A stretch of DNA of 41,235 nt, from assembly GCA_012521995.1 (NCBI GenBank), contig JAAYLH010000042.1:1-41235 (forward strand), given 5' to 3'. The translations under genes and the position numbers were made by a program. Below, piece by piece: positions 32,209 to 40,660 of this stretch (positions within the stretch are counted from its first letter, which is position 1; every line of letters starts with the position of its first letter). This DNA is from Bacteroidales bacterium (GTDB lineage Bacteria > Bacteroidota > Bacteroidia > Bacteroidales > UBA7960). Below the pieces are notes generated by a model. That model saw nothing but the letters and a program-made list of their open reading frames with translations, did no database searches and was not told the DNA's origin.

Positions 32209-32955
32209 ATGAAAAGAGCCATTGTAAGTGGGGGCGCCCAGGGAATTGGGAAAGCCATTGTATTGAAGTTGATGCAGGAAGGTATATTTGTTAATGTGTT
32301 GGACATTGATGGGGAGGCGCTGGAAGAGCTGAAGCAGGAAACAGTATCGTCTTCATTACTCAGAACCATCCTTTGTGATGTTGGAGATGAGGCTTCGCTG
32401 AAGGCTGCCCTTGATGAATGCCTGCAAAGCCCTGATGGAGTTCATTATTTGGTAAACAACGCCGCCATTTCGGCCAATAAACATTTGGAGGAGTTAAGCC
32501 TTGAAGAATGGAACAGGGTGCTGGCAGTAAACTTAAGTTCTTATTTTTTATCGGCAAAATATCTTTCTCCGGCATTGCGAGTGGGTAAAGGGGCCATTGT
32601 GAATCTGTGCAGCACGCGGGCCTTTATGTCGGAGCCGGGCACCGAAGCTTATTCAGCCAGCAAGGGTGGGGTGTATGCCCTGACGCATGCCCTGGCCATG
32701 AGTCTTCAGCCTGAGGTTAGGGTGAACTGCATCAGTCCGGGATGGATTGACTGCACCGACTGGCAAAAGAAAAGCAAGCGGAAAGTTATGGACTGGCCCG
32801 CGGAAGAGCATTTGCAGCATCCGGCAGGCCGCATTGGCAAACCGGGGGACATTGCCGGCTTGGTTTGGTATCTGCTTTCGGACCAGGCCGGCTTTATCAC
32901 CGGTCAGAATTTCAAAGTTGACGGGGGTATGACCCGCAAGATGATATACCTGTAA
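32209..32955 (+). CDS. Short-chain dehydrogenase/reductase (SDR)
   Basis: A 248-residue classical SDR oxidoreductase using NAD(P)H. The nucleotide-binding motif SGGAQGIG is at residues 7-14, NNA at 83-85, catalytic Ser135, and the YxxxK pair Tyr148-Lys152 (YSASKGG), with PGWIDCTDW in the substrate loop and GQNFKVDGGM at the C terminus. D32 after beta-2 (VLDIDG) favours NAD over NADP. The family acts on sugars, steroids, fatty-acyl and other alcohols; the particular substrate cannot be told. It is alone on the plus strand, convergent with the Omp28-like gene across a gap of only 21 bases with no visible terminator. Confidence 0.95.
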   Translation: MKRAIVSGGAQGIGKAIVLKLMQEGIFVNVLDIDGEALEELKQETVSSSLLRTILCDVGDEASLKAALDECLQSPDGVHYLVNNAAISANKHLEELSLEEWNRVLAVNLSSYFLSAKYLSPALRVGKGAIVNLCSTRAFMSEPGTEAYSASKGGVYALTHALAMSLQPEVRVNCISPGWIDCTDWQKKSKRKVMDWPAEEHLQHPAGRIGKPGDIAGLVWYLLSDQAGFITGQNFKVDGGMTRKMIYL

Positions 32956-32976
32956 AGAACGGGATTGCTCAGTATA

Positions 32977-33822
32977 TCAATACAGTTTCTTTTCTTCCAC
33001 ATGGATGATTTCCATGTTGGTTCCACTATAAACATAAGCCACCACTGAACAGGTACTTTCATTCCAACCTTCATCGAGGGTTATGTTGTAGCTCTTCGGA
33101 AACTCCTCGTTGACCTCAGCGCCATTTTCACTGATCACTTCCCCCCAGGTGCCGTTGATGTCCGTGCGCAGGACGTGCCTGTGGTTGTAGTTTTCCTGAA
33201 TGCCGTTTGTATACTGGGAGTCATTGGTTTGCTGGGGCGACAGAATGTTGTCTTCCAGGAGCAAAGCTGCCAGGTAAAGCGGACCCTGGAGGCTTTTAAG
33301 GGCAGTAGTATTGATTGCAACATTTAAATTCCTGCTTGTCGTTTCATAGCTGAGGCTGATTTCAATCCCTGCCTGAGGTTCTTCTTCCAGGATTTGCGAG
33401 ATGGCCCCTCCCCAGGCCGAAGGATTAAGGATCCTGTTTCCCGAGAACTCTTTACGGTTAACCATTCCGGCAGGGTTGGCTGCAACCCCGAAGTAGTTGT
33501 TGATCTCAGTGCCTGCAGACGTCCTGTAGTCGGCCAGGAAGTGCGGGGCGGTAGTGCGTGCAAAGAAACCTGCATGAATGCTGACAATGACCAGCTGCTC
33601 GCCAAAGAACTCCTTCAGTGCATCAGCGGTTTCAGCTCCTGCTGGGCAGTTGGGGCACTGATGCCCTGTGAATTCCTCAAGCAATACCTTTCGGACTACT
33701 TCTCCTGTGTTTCCGTTTCCGCCGGGGCTTGTCATATAAGGTTCTTCAATGATGTCGCAGGCCGTAAACGCAAGGCTGGCCAGCACGAGGAAAAAGAAAG
33801 AAACTATTTTTCTGAAAGTCAT
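32977..33822 (-). CDS. Omp28-like lipoprotein with thioredoxin-type CxxC
   Basis: A 281-residue lipoprotein from the ATG at 33822: signal MTFRKIVSFFFLVLASLAFTA with lipobox cysteine C22. The domain is Omp28-related, a thioredoxin-like fold with VLLEEFTGHQCPNCPAG (C56 and C59) and the cis-Pro loop GVAANPAG about 55 residues later. One extra Cys occurs near the C terminus (STCSVVAY). The C-terminal half, after about residue 160, is beta-rich and matches the Omp28 all-beta region (DISPQQT-like and HRHVLRTDINGTWGE). It is the last gene of the five-gene unit. Expected site: lipid-anchored in the outer membrane, probably with a thiol-disulfide or scaffolding role. Enzymatic function of this family is not established. 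Confidence 0.9.
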   Translation of the reverse strand: MTFRKIVSFFFLVLASLAFTACDIIEEPYMTSPGGNGNTGEVVRKVLLEEFTGHQCPNCPAGAETADALKEFFGEQLVIVSIHAGFFARTTAPHFLADYRTSAGTEINNYFGVAANPAGMVNRKEFSGNRILNPSAWGGAISQILEEEPQAGIEISLSYETTSRNLNVAINTTALKSLQGPLYLAALLLEDNILSPQQTNDSQYTNGIQENYNHRHVLRTDINGTWGEVISENGAEVNEEFPKSYNITLDEGWNESTCSVVAYVYSGTNMEIIHVEEKKLY

Positions 33823-33834
33823 GATACAAAACAT

Positions 33835-35499
33835 TTAAAAGCTGCTGGTAACGCTGAGCATAAAACCATTGGAGGCGGGCACCTGTCGGCATACCCCACC
33901 CACACATACAATGCCTTCGCGCTGTTTCCCGTAAGAAAGGCTGAAGCGATTGGCATTTCGGTTATAACCTGCGCCCACCGTCAGGTAATGTATTCGCAAG
34001 TCCTTGTTGTCGTTGCCGTAGTTGTACTGGTCGGACACCGAGAAGAACCAGTGGGGGGCAATTGTATATTCGGCCAGGGCCATGGCCCAGTTTCCCTTGT
34101 CCTGCTGTGTGGCCAGATGCTGCAATTCCCATCGGATGCTGCGGCGGTTGGGCAGGCGATGGGTGAAATCGGCAATGGCAATGTGGGCATACACCATATC
34201 ATGGTCGATGTGGCCTTCGATGACATTTTGGTTGTAAGTAATGAAGGCGTATGAGAGCAAACCCCTAAGGTTACGGTTAAAACGGCGACTGTACTCAAGG
34301 TTGAAATCCTGGAAATACAACTCCTCGCCCCAACTAAAGAAATCAGAGGCATAGCCTTTGGTGCCGCGTTGTCCTATGGCGGTGGTGTCGTTAAGCGGGC
34401 TTTTGCCGATAGCATTGGCACGGCTGTAATTCAGGGTCAGGGTAGCGCCGTTAGGCCCTCCCAGGAAGGTTTCACGGGGCAGCATATAGGTCAGTTCGCC
34501 CAGCAGGCCAATCTCGCCATTGGGTTGGGTTGCATAGGGATACATACCTGAAAGGCTGTAAAGGTGCTGACGGGTAGTGGGCGGCAGGAAGTTGATGTGC
34601 AAGTCGTTTCCGCTTGCGGTGCGATCACTTCGAAACCCCATATTGTCAATGCGCTTGGCTGACAGCAGTAGTCCAAAACCGCTAGCGGAATAAGAGCCCG
34701 TAAACACCAACGCGTTCCCGTTTTTATAAATGAAGTTGTTGTCAGTCGAAGGGTCATTTACCTTGTACCCGTATTCGGCACTGAGGTTAAGTCCGCTCCT
34801 CAGATAATTAATCCTTCCAGCAAAGGCGGCTACGTTTTCAGGGAGGTTGAACAAAGGATCCTGATCGCGCTGGAATTTACTGACCACACTACCCCCCACG
34901 ATCCATTGATTGGGGTTTTCATTAAACCGTGAGAAGACCTGGTTGAGGTTCACTTCCGCGTCGAATCCGCGCACGATTCCGGGTCCCTTGTCAAAGAAGA
35001 ACCTTTGCTGCCCCACCACACCCTTCAAGCTCACTCCCTTAACGGGTCGGTAAACCAGGCGGATGCCGTCCATGGCATTGTCGATGCCCAGGTTGCGCTC
35101 CTCATAGGTGCGAAAAATCATCCCGTTGCCAAATTGCTCGTAGAAGTTACCCAGTGTCACTTCCAGATTATCCTGAGTATAGGAGGCGAAACGGTAAGGA
35201 ATACCATTTCCCTGATAGCGGGGATCATAGCCCAGTAAGGCGTTTTGATAGCTTTCGAAGCGCATGCCCATGCTGAAGCCCTGCCAGCTGAAGTTCAGGT
35301 TCCCAAAGGCATTCATGCGAAATGTCTCGGGAACATCGGGCGCTCCAATGATGGAGTCGGGGATGTAGTACTGGGCGTCAAGCTGGAAGTTACCCCATAC
35401 CCGAGCCCCTTCCAAAAGGCCGCCTTGTGTTTGTCCAATGGCAAAATTACCCTGGAATAGCAAGGCCAGGATGATCACAAGCCGAAAACGTCTATTCAT
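33835..35499 (-). CDS. DUF6029-family outer-membrane barrel protein
   Basis: A 554-residue protein with signal peptide MNRRFRLVIILALLFQGNFAIGQ and a barrel-like mature region (GNFYEQFGNGMIFRTYEERNLGIDNAMDG, YSLSGMYPY, LRIHYLTVGAGYNRNANRFSLSYGKQREG) ending in Phe. It fits DUF6029. The protein has exactly two cysteines, C532 and C537 in VCVGGVCRQV, close to the C terminus. In a barrel without any other Cys, this pair could form a disulfide or bind a metal at the membrane edge. The gene overlaps the downstream end of the TlpA-like gene by 8 bases and starts the next step of the operon; the Omp28-like lipoprotein gene follows after 12 bases. Confidence 0.88.
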   Translation of the reverse strand: MNRRFRLVIILALLFQGNFAIGQTQGGLLEGARVWGNFQLDAQYYIPDSIIGAPDVPETFRMNAFGNLNFSWQGFSMGMRFESYQNALLGYDPRYQGNGIPYRFASYTQDNLEVTLGNFYEQFGNGMIFRTYEERNLGIDNAMDGIRLVYRPVKGVSLKGVVGQQRFFFDKGPGIVRGFDAEVNLNQVFSRFNENPNQWIVGGSVVSKFQRDQDPLFNLPENVAAFAGRINYLRSGLNLSAEYGYKVNDPSTDNNFIYKNGNALVFTGSYSASGFGLLLSAKRIDNMGFRSDRTASGNDLHINFLPPTTRQHLYSLSGMYPYATQPNGEIGLLGELTYMLPRETFLGGPNGATLTLNYSRANAIGKSPLNDTTAIGQRGTKGYASDFFSWGEELYFQDFNLEYSRRFNRNLRGLLSYAFITYNQNVIEGHIDHDMVYAHIAIADFTHRLPNRRSIRWELQHLATQQDKGNWAMALAEYTIAPHWFFSVSDQYNYGNDNKDLRIHYLTVGAGYNRNANRFSLSYGKQREGIVCVGGVCRQVPASNGFMLSVTSSF

Positions 35500-35989
35500 C
35501 TTCCAGGAGGGCTTTCAGTTTATCGTACATCTCCCATTCCATGCCATCGGAAAAGGAGGTGTGCTGGTAAACCACCTCCCCCTTGCCATTAAGGATGAAG
35601 GTGTGAGGTACCATATTCACACCCATTGCACGCTTGAGGTCCCCGTTCTCATCCAGGTAAAACTCAAAATCCCAACCTCGTCCGCTTACCATAGGCATCA
35701 CATTGGCACGGGTCCGAGCGTCATCGGTACTGATGGCAATAAGTTTTACGCCAAGTTCTTTCCAGTCCTCATAGATCTCGTCGATTGCGGTCAGTTCCTT
35801 CAGACAGGGCCTGCACCATGTGGCCCAGAAGCTGACCACGTAAGGCTTGCCTTCGTTTTCAAAAACAGAAGTGCTTACTTCTCGCCCGTCGAGCGTCTTG
35901 ATGACCATGACGGGCAGTTGATTGTTGCTTTGCGCCAGAACAACGGTTAGAGGCAGTAAAAAAAGGAGGGTAACAAAAAACTTTTTCAT
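35492..35989 (-). CDS. TlpA-like exported thiol-disulfide oxidoreductase
   Basis: A 165-residue thioredoxin-fold protein with signal peptide MKKFFVTLLFLLPLTVVLAQ. The active site is WATWCRPC (C59 and C62), followed by a cis-Pro loop GVNMVPHTFI about 60 residues later, as in TlpA/ResA. These proteins reduce or isomerise disulfides in the periplasm. The remaining cysteines are none. It lies between the 457-residue T9SS Omp28-like gene (upstream) and DUF6029 (downstream), overlapping the latter by 8 bases. It is the obvious candidate for the electron-transfer member of the operon. Confidence 0.95.
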   Translation of the reverse strand: MKKFFVTLLFLLPLTVVLAQSNNQLPVMVIKTLDGREVSTSVFENEGKPYVVSFWATWCRPCLKELTAIDEIYEDWKELGVKLIAISTDDARTRANVMPMVSGRGWDFEFYLDENGDLKRAMGVNMVPHTFILNGKGEVVYQHTSFSDGMEWEMYDKLKALLEDE

Positions 35990-36008
35990 TTCTTTTTGTA
36001 ATTCAATG

Positions 36009-37382
36009 TTATCTAATGATTGATATTTTCTTTCGGAACAGGGCTTTTTCTGTAGCGGCCTGTAGCAGATAAATCCCAGAGGGCAGATGCGAAAGGTTGA
36101 GATTCAGGATACCTGTTGAGGCTTCGAATGTTTGGCGGTAAACCAGGCTTCCATCCAGGCTGTGGACGGACATTGCAACAGGGGAAGCTCCCGTTTGCAG
36201 AGACAGTTGCATGCGCCCGCTTGAGGGGTTAGGGTATACCTTCCCCTCCAGGACCTCAAAGCTGTTGACCAGGGTGTTGTCTTGTGGCTGGAACTCCAGG
36301 CGAATGAGCTGATGGATCTCCTTGCCCTCCAGGTCCTGGATAAAGGCCAGCACACGGATCCTTGAGGTGTCAATAGCCCCGGCGCTCAAATCATATTCAA
36401 AAGCAAATTGACGGTGGTCGCCGGCCTGAATGCCCGTAAGGAAGCTGCCATTGGCGTCGGGCAGGAAGCTGCGCATGACATGGTGGAAGTCCTTTTCGCC
36501 ATTGGAGCCGGGCGGGCTGTTGAAGCTTACCAGGTCTTCGGTTATCGCAATCAATAGGGTGTTGGGGTTGTTTTCAGAAAAGTCGGCAAAGGCTTCCAGG
36601 CTTACGCTGGCATAAAGTATGTCGTTTAAAATATAATAGCTTCCCTCCATGGTATAGCCAGCGAATTTGTCCATTTCAAGGGCCATCAGTTCATGACTTA
36701 CCTCAAAACTCCCACCAAAAAAGGTACTTCCAATGGCTGCAACAGGGGTGTAATTCACCCCGTACAGCTCCTTGCGGGTTGTCTGGTCCTTGGGGTTGAA
36801 TGCGAACAAGGGGCTGCCTTCGTATTGGAGGGGATGGTAATAGATCATAGTGTACTGTTCGGGATTGTTCTCCACTATCTCCAGCAAATCGGGCGCCACT
36901 AAAGCACAACTTCCGCAATTTATGCTTGAAAAACTCTCGAGTAATGCCATCTGCCGGGTAGGAAGATGTTCATAAATATGTATTTCCCGCCTTAGGGTGT
37001 CGCTGAAAGCCTCTTCATCAGGAGCTCCGTTGAGTCCTGAAAACCATACTTTTATGGAATAAACCCCAGTTTCATCAGGAAGCCAGGGCTGCTCGGCCTG
37101 GTAGTAAAAGGGAATCTGTGGATAGAGGTTGATTTCTTCAAAAAAGGTGGTCTGGATTTCACCCTCGTCCACCTGGTAATGCATAAAAACCGACTGAAAC
37201 TGGTCTTGTCCTGTATAGGCTACCTTGCCTCGGATCAGGTATGGATGGTCGGTAATGCTGTAAGGCCCGCCAAAAAAACTGTCCTGACGGATAAGTACCT
37301 CCCTGGGCGGACTTGAAAAGCCCGCCAGGGGAGGTATGATTACCATTAGGAATAGTATAGTTTTGAAATAGGCTTTAAGCAT
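36009..37382 (-). CDS. T9SS-sorted Omp28/thioredoxin-like protein (457 residues)
   Basis: A secreted protein with N-terminal hydrophobic signal (MLKAYFKTILFLMVIIPPLAGFS). An Ig-like or beta domain covers about 30-140. A thioredoxin-like Omp28 domain opens with MALLESFSSINCGSCALVAP (C156 and C159) and has the cis-Pro loop GVNYTPVAAIG. A second beta domain with DFHHVMRSFLPDANGSFL follows. The last 80 residues (KVYPNPSSGRMQLSL to KKISIIR) are a T9SS type A sorting domain. C156 and C159 are the only cysteines. The start at 37382 gives a full signal peptide. It follows the larger 706-residue homologue after 14 bases. Confidence 0.9.
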   Translation of the reverse strand: MLKAYFKTILFLMVIIPPLAGFSSPPREVLIRQDSFFGGPYSITDHPYLIRGKVAYTGQDQFQSVFMHYQVDEGEIQTTFFEEINLYPQIPFYYQAEQPWLPDETGVYSIKVWFSGLNGAPDEEAFSDTLRREIHIYEHLPTRQMALLESFSSINCGSCALVAPDLLEIVENNPEQYTMIYYHPLQYEGSPLFAFNPKDQTTRKELYGVNYTPVAAIGSTFFGGSFEVSHELMALEMDKFAGYTMEGSYYILNDILYASVSLEAFADFSENNPNTLLIAITEDLVSFNSPPGSNGEKDFHHVMRSFLPDANGSFLTGIQAGDHRQFAFEYDLSAGAIDTSRIRVLAFIQDLEGKEIHQLIRLEFQPQDNTLVNSFEVLEGKVYPNPSSGRMQLSLQTGASPVAMSVHSLDGSLVYRQTFEASTGILNLNLSHLPSGIYLLQAATEKALFRKKISIIR

Positions 37383-37396
37383 AACCGTGATTCCGT

Positions 37397-39517
37397 TTAA
37401 CGAACGACAGAGATCTTCTTTACCATACGGCCGTCTGCATTCCTGACTTCCAGAAAATAAACGCCATTGGGCAATGAAGAAACATCCATTCTGAAAAGGG
37501 ATCCTGTTCCAGTTTTCTCAATGATCAGGTTTCCGCGGACATCCAGGATGCGCAGTTCAGTATGGCCTTCCACGGGGAAACGAACCTGAAGCAGGTCGCG
37601 AACAGGGTTGGGATATACCACAACCGATGCCAGGGTATTGAGGTCAATTCCCACGGTCGAGAGAGTGGTAAAGCTGATCTCTTGCGATTCGCTTAACAGC
37701 ATGAAGGGTGAATATTCACTCACGGGGTCCACTTTTACGAAATACAGTTGTTCTTCCGAAAGCGGTTCATTGGGCTGCAGTGTAATCTCGGTCTTTTCTT
37801 CGTTGATGATAGCGGTGAAGTCAACGCCGGTGCCGTCGGAATCCGTTTCATTGAAATGAAGAATATCCGGAAGGCTTTCTGGTGTGATCTCGCTTCCGTC
37901 CGCATGGCGAACAGGCTGATCAAAGGAAATGATGATCTCGGGTTCAAGGCTCACGTTGGTGGCTCCGTCTTCCATATTGATGCTGACCTGCGGGCTAACT
38001 ACACCAACCGTAGTACCTGCCTGGTATACTTCCTTGCTGCTGTGATTCTGCACGAAAATGACAACTTTCAGGTCTGACATCTCTTCCACGTGGGTTCCCG
38101 ACATGTTGAAATTGTGCGAAATCGTATAGGGCTCCAGGGCAGTCAGGTTGGCTGTGCTGCCATTGGCATTGGGAAGCATCTTCATCATCACATGCTTAAA
38201 GGTGGTTTCACCATTGTTTCCCACATTTCCGGTGGTAGTGCCTTCAATGACCACAGCATGAATGGTGACGTTTGGGAAGTCGGCATAAGGCATAATGGTA
38301 GCCTCCACCAGGATGTTGTTTCCGTCGTGGGTATGGTAGCCCTCGATGGCCATATAAGAAGGAACTGATTTGGCCGCCTGGAAAGCTGAATTTACTGCAG
38401 TGGCAGAAGCGGTCACCTGCTTGCCTTCCATGATCAGGAAGGGAACGACATTCACTCCGTAATAGCCCCTGCGTGTGCCTCCCTCAGCAGTGTAATATGG
38501 ATCGCCTGCATTGGGCCAGTTCATTTGGTATTTTATCAGGGCCAGATTATCGGCGTTCTGTTGGGTGAAGTTATTAAAGAAACTTCCGTTAAAGGTGGCG
38601 CAGGGCGCGCAGGTGGAGCTGGTGAAAGATTCAAAAAGGGGCAGGCGCTGTACCTCCTGGTGAGCCACATATACTGGCATAGAAAACTCATCGTTCGCTG
38701 GAACATCATCCGTTGTTTCTCCATTGATGTTTGTAAGGGTAACCTTAAGAGTGTAAGTTCCCGGTTCCAGATCCATCAGCCCGGTACTTTCATAATTTAT
38801 GTTTTCATAAGGCCCCAGCGAAAGACCAGAAAAACTATGGGTTTCAACAGGACCATCATTGATCTGCCAATGAAGGTCGAATGAATTGATTTCTTCGATG
38901 CCCCAGTTGGTGATCGTTCCTTTTACCGGGGTAGGATCCGTGAAGTGTGTCGGAACGCTCAGGGTATTGACCCCCAGATCAAAGTCAGCGGGTATGACTA
39001 ACTGCACGTCATCAATATACCAATTGTTGAGATTGTAACTGGGGCCAATAAAGAAAAACGATAACTGCAGGTCGGTGGCATTGAGATATTCCGATTCGGA
39101 AATCTGGATGGCTTTCACCTGGGCAGGAATGCTTGAAGAGACCGTTTGCGACCAAAGGGTCGTCCAAGGGCCGTTCTTGGTGCGGGCAGCAACGCCAACC
39201 TGGTAATTACCGCTGAAATCATCCAGCATATGCCTGAACGAAAGCACCAGCATGGTTGCTCCTGTTGAAGACATATCGATGGTTTTGGTGACCAGGCGGG
39301 TTTCACCATTAAATTGGGGCGACCAGTATAAACGTACTTCGGGGGCCGTTCCGCCCGCATTGGTTGAGGCTACAGTCGCCCAGTTGGCCGCCTGGGAGCT
39401 AATGCTCCATCCTTCGGGAGGGAAACCCGTGGAAAAACCTTCGTCAATTAACAAGTTCTGAGCCTGTACACCCATGGCAAGCATCATAGAAAAGACCAGG
39501 ATAGTAAATTTCTTCAT
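37397..39517 (-). CDS. T9SS-sorted multidomain Omp28/thioredoxin-like protein (706 residues)
   Basis: First gene of the five-gene unit. Signal peptide MKKFTILVFSMMLAMGVQAQ. Residues about 21-175 are a MAM-like/choice-of-anchor jelly-roll (DEGFSTGFPPEGWSIS, NNWYIDDVQLV). About 180-285 is a CARDB/Ig-like domain. An Omp28-like thioredoxin domain starts with LPLFESFTSSTCAPCATF (C303 and C306) and has the cis-Pro loop GVNVVPFLIMEG. About 510-610 is a Big_5-type Ig domain (INMEDGATNVSLEPEIIISFDQPV). The C-terminal 80 residues (VVYPNPVRDLLQVRF to VKKISVVR) are a T9SS type A sorting domain. C303 and C306 are the only cysteines. It is likely displayed on the cell surface. Confidence 0.9.
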   Translation of the reverse strand: MKKFTILVFSMMLAMGVQAQNLLIDEGFSTGFPPEGWSISSQAANWATVASTNAGGTAPEVRLYWSPQFNGETRLVTKTIDMSSTGATMLVLSFRHMLDDFSGNYQVGVAARTKNGPWTTLWSQTVSSSIPAQVKAIQISESEYLNATDLQLSFFFIGPSYNLNNWYIDDVQLVIPADFDLGVNTLSVPTHFTDPTPVKGTITNWGIEEINSFDLHWQINDGPVETHSFSGLSLGPYENINYESTGLMDLEPGTYTLKVTLTNINGETTDDVPANDEFSMPVYVAHQEVQRLPLFESFTSSTCAPCATFNGSFFNNFTQQNADNLALIKYQMNWPNAGDPYYTAEGGTRRGYYGVNVVPFLIMEGKQVTASATAVNSAFQAAKSVPSYMAIEGYHTHDGNNILVEATIMPYADFPNVTIHAVVIEGTTTGNVGNNGETTFKHVMMKMLPNANGSTANLTALEPYTISHNFNMSGTHVEEMSDLKVVIFVQNHSSKEVYQAGTTVGVVSPQVSINMEDGATNVSLEPEIIISFDQPVRHADGSEITPESLPDILHFNETDSDGTGVDFTAIINEEKTEITLQPNEPLSEEQLYFVKVDPVSEYSPFMLLSESQEISFTTLSTVGIDLNTLASVVVYPNPVRDLLQVRFPVEGHTELRILDVRGNLIIEKTGTGSLFRMDVSSLPNGVYFLEVRNADGRMVKKISVVR

Positions 39518-39601
39518 GATTAAATTTGTTGGTTTGAGATTAACGGGCTGAAAGTAGTACTTTTTTTTGAAGTGGCAGACAGGTGCACATAGATAAAATA
39601 T

Positions 39602-39649
39602 GCAACAACCTGAATATGCTTTCCTTTGTCACGTAAGGGACGCAACAAC
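39602..39649. repeat. GCAACAAC direct repeat in the divergent intergenic region
   Basis: GCAACAAC occurs at 39602-39609 and 39642-39649, exactly 40 bases apart (about four helical turns), between the divergent promoters of the five-gene unit and the gene at 39804. It may be a regulator-binding pair. With only two 8-base copies it could also be chance. Confidence 0.4.
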
Positions 39650-39735
39650 TATTTAAACCTCATGATTTTAATGTTTTTTAGAAAAACAGGTGTTCTCTAC
39701 GGTATGATTTTTGCAATAAACGATGGAAAATACCA

Positions 39736-39766
39736 TTGCCCACTTAGGCAAAATTGATTATTTTTG
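39736..39766 (+). promoter_or_regulatory. Predicted promoter of the gene at 39804
   Basis: TTG at 39736-39738 is followed, after 20 bases, by TATTTTTG at 39759-39766, an exact TAnnTTTG. This spacing and sequence fit the Bacteroidota consensus. The element lies inside the longer frame that opens at 39723, so the ATG at 39804 is the real start. Confidence 0.65.
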
Positions 39767-39803
39767 TAGCGTAATTCAAGTTTACAGAAGTATAGGAGTC
39801 CTT

Positions 39804-40544
39804 ATGAAACATTTTATACCCTTTATTTTTTTGTTTTTTGGCCTTGTTTTTTCGGGCTTTTCACAGGGCCTGAAGCTCAAGGACATTGACGGCAATGATA
39901 TCACTAATGGTATCCTTACGGTCCATGGCAGTCCCAGTGCTTCATTCATTAAAGGGCAGGTGTTCCTCAACAATGATTCTGAGGCCGAATTTGATGTATG
40001 GGCCCGGAAAATTGAGGAAGAGGTTGTTCCCAACACCTTCAATTCCTTTTGCTGGTCTGATTTTTGTTATGGCAATAATACATTTGAGTCGCAGGGGGCT
40101 TTGACCCTTGCTGCAGGGGCCACAACCATCGCAACCGACTTTTACGGACAATACTTTCCTGAAGGATTAACAGGGACCACCATCATCAAATATGAGTTTT
40201 TCAGCCGCAATGAGTCGTTTGAGACAGTCAGCGTTACGGTACATTACACTGCCGATGCCACCGGTGTTCCGGGTGGAGCCTTGCGCCAAACCCGCATCTC
40301 CGACCCCAGGCCCAACCCCGCCCGCGACTATACCCTCTTCGATTACCAGTTGCCCCCCGACACACGCAACGCCAAGATCATCGTGCGCAACCTGACGGGC
40401 TCTGTGGTAAGGGAAGTGAGCCTTGATCCTGCAGGAAGCCGAATGCGCCTCGAAACCAGTGATATGGGAAATGGAATTTTTCTTTACTCTTTCGTTGTAA
40501 ACGAACAGGTGATCCTGACAAAAAAACTTGTGGTAAGCCAATAG
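39804..40544 (+). CDS. Secreted protein with T9SS-like sorting domain
   Basis: A 246-residue protein with signal peptide MKHFIPFIFLFFGLVFSGFSQ. The start at 39804 has TAGGAGTCCTT just upstream. The mature N-terminal half is a beta-sandwich-like domain with two close cysteines in NSFCWSDFCYGNNTF. The last 80 residues (DPRPNPARDYTLFDYQL to LTKKLVVSQ) follow the T9SS type A sorting domain pattern, starting with PNPAR. The job of the mature domain is not known; it resembles small surface proteins of the family. It stands alone, with its own promoter and a terminator just downstream. Confidence 0.88.
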   Translation: MKHFIPFIFLFFGLVFSGFSQGLKLKDIDGNDITNGILTVHGSPSASFIKGQVFLNNDSEAEFDVWARKIEEEVVPNTFNSFCWSDFCYGNNTFESQGALTLAAGATTIATDFYGQYFPEGLTGTTIIKYEFFSRNESFETVSVTVHYTADATGVPGGALRQTRISDPRPNPARDYTLFDYQLPPDTRNAKIIVRNLTGSVVREVSLDPAGSRMRLETSDMGNGIFLYSFVVNEQVILTKKLVVSQ

Positions 40545-40561
40545 GCAAAAAAAATTTTTTG

Positions 40562-40592
40562 AAAAAGCCGTTGATCTGAACGGCTTTTTTTA
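40562..40592 (+). terminator. Rho-independent terminator of the gene at 39804
   Basis: AAAAAGCCGTT-GATCTG-AACGGCTTTTT is a perfect 11-bp stem with a 6-base loop and a T tail, 18 bases after the stop codon. Confidence 0.92.
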
Positions 40593-40660
40593 TATTTACT
40601 GATTTAGTTGATTTGTCTTCTTTTAATTTTTTTTATTGGTTTATTTAATCTGAAAAAAGT

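Noticed and set aside
39723..39803. Longer start for the gene at 39804
   Set aside because: A full promoter (39736-39766) lies inside it, and the signal peptide begins at the ATG at 39804.
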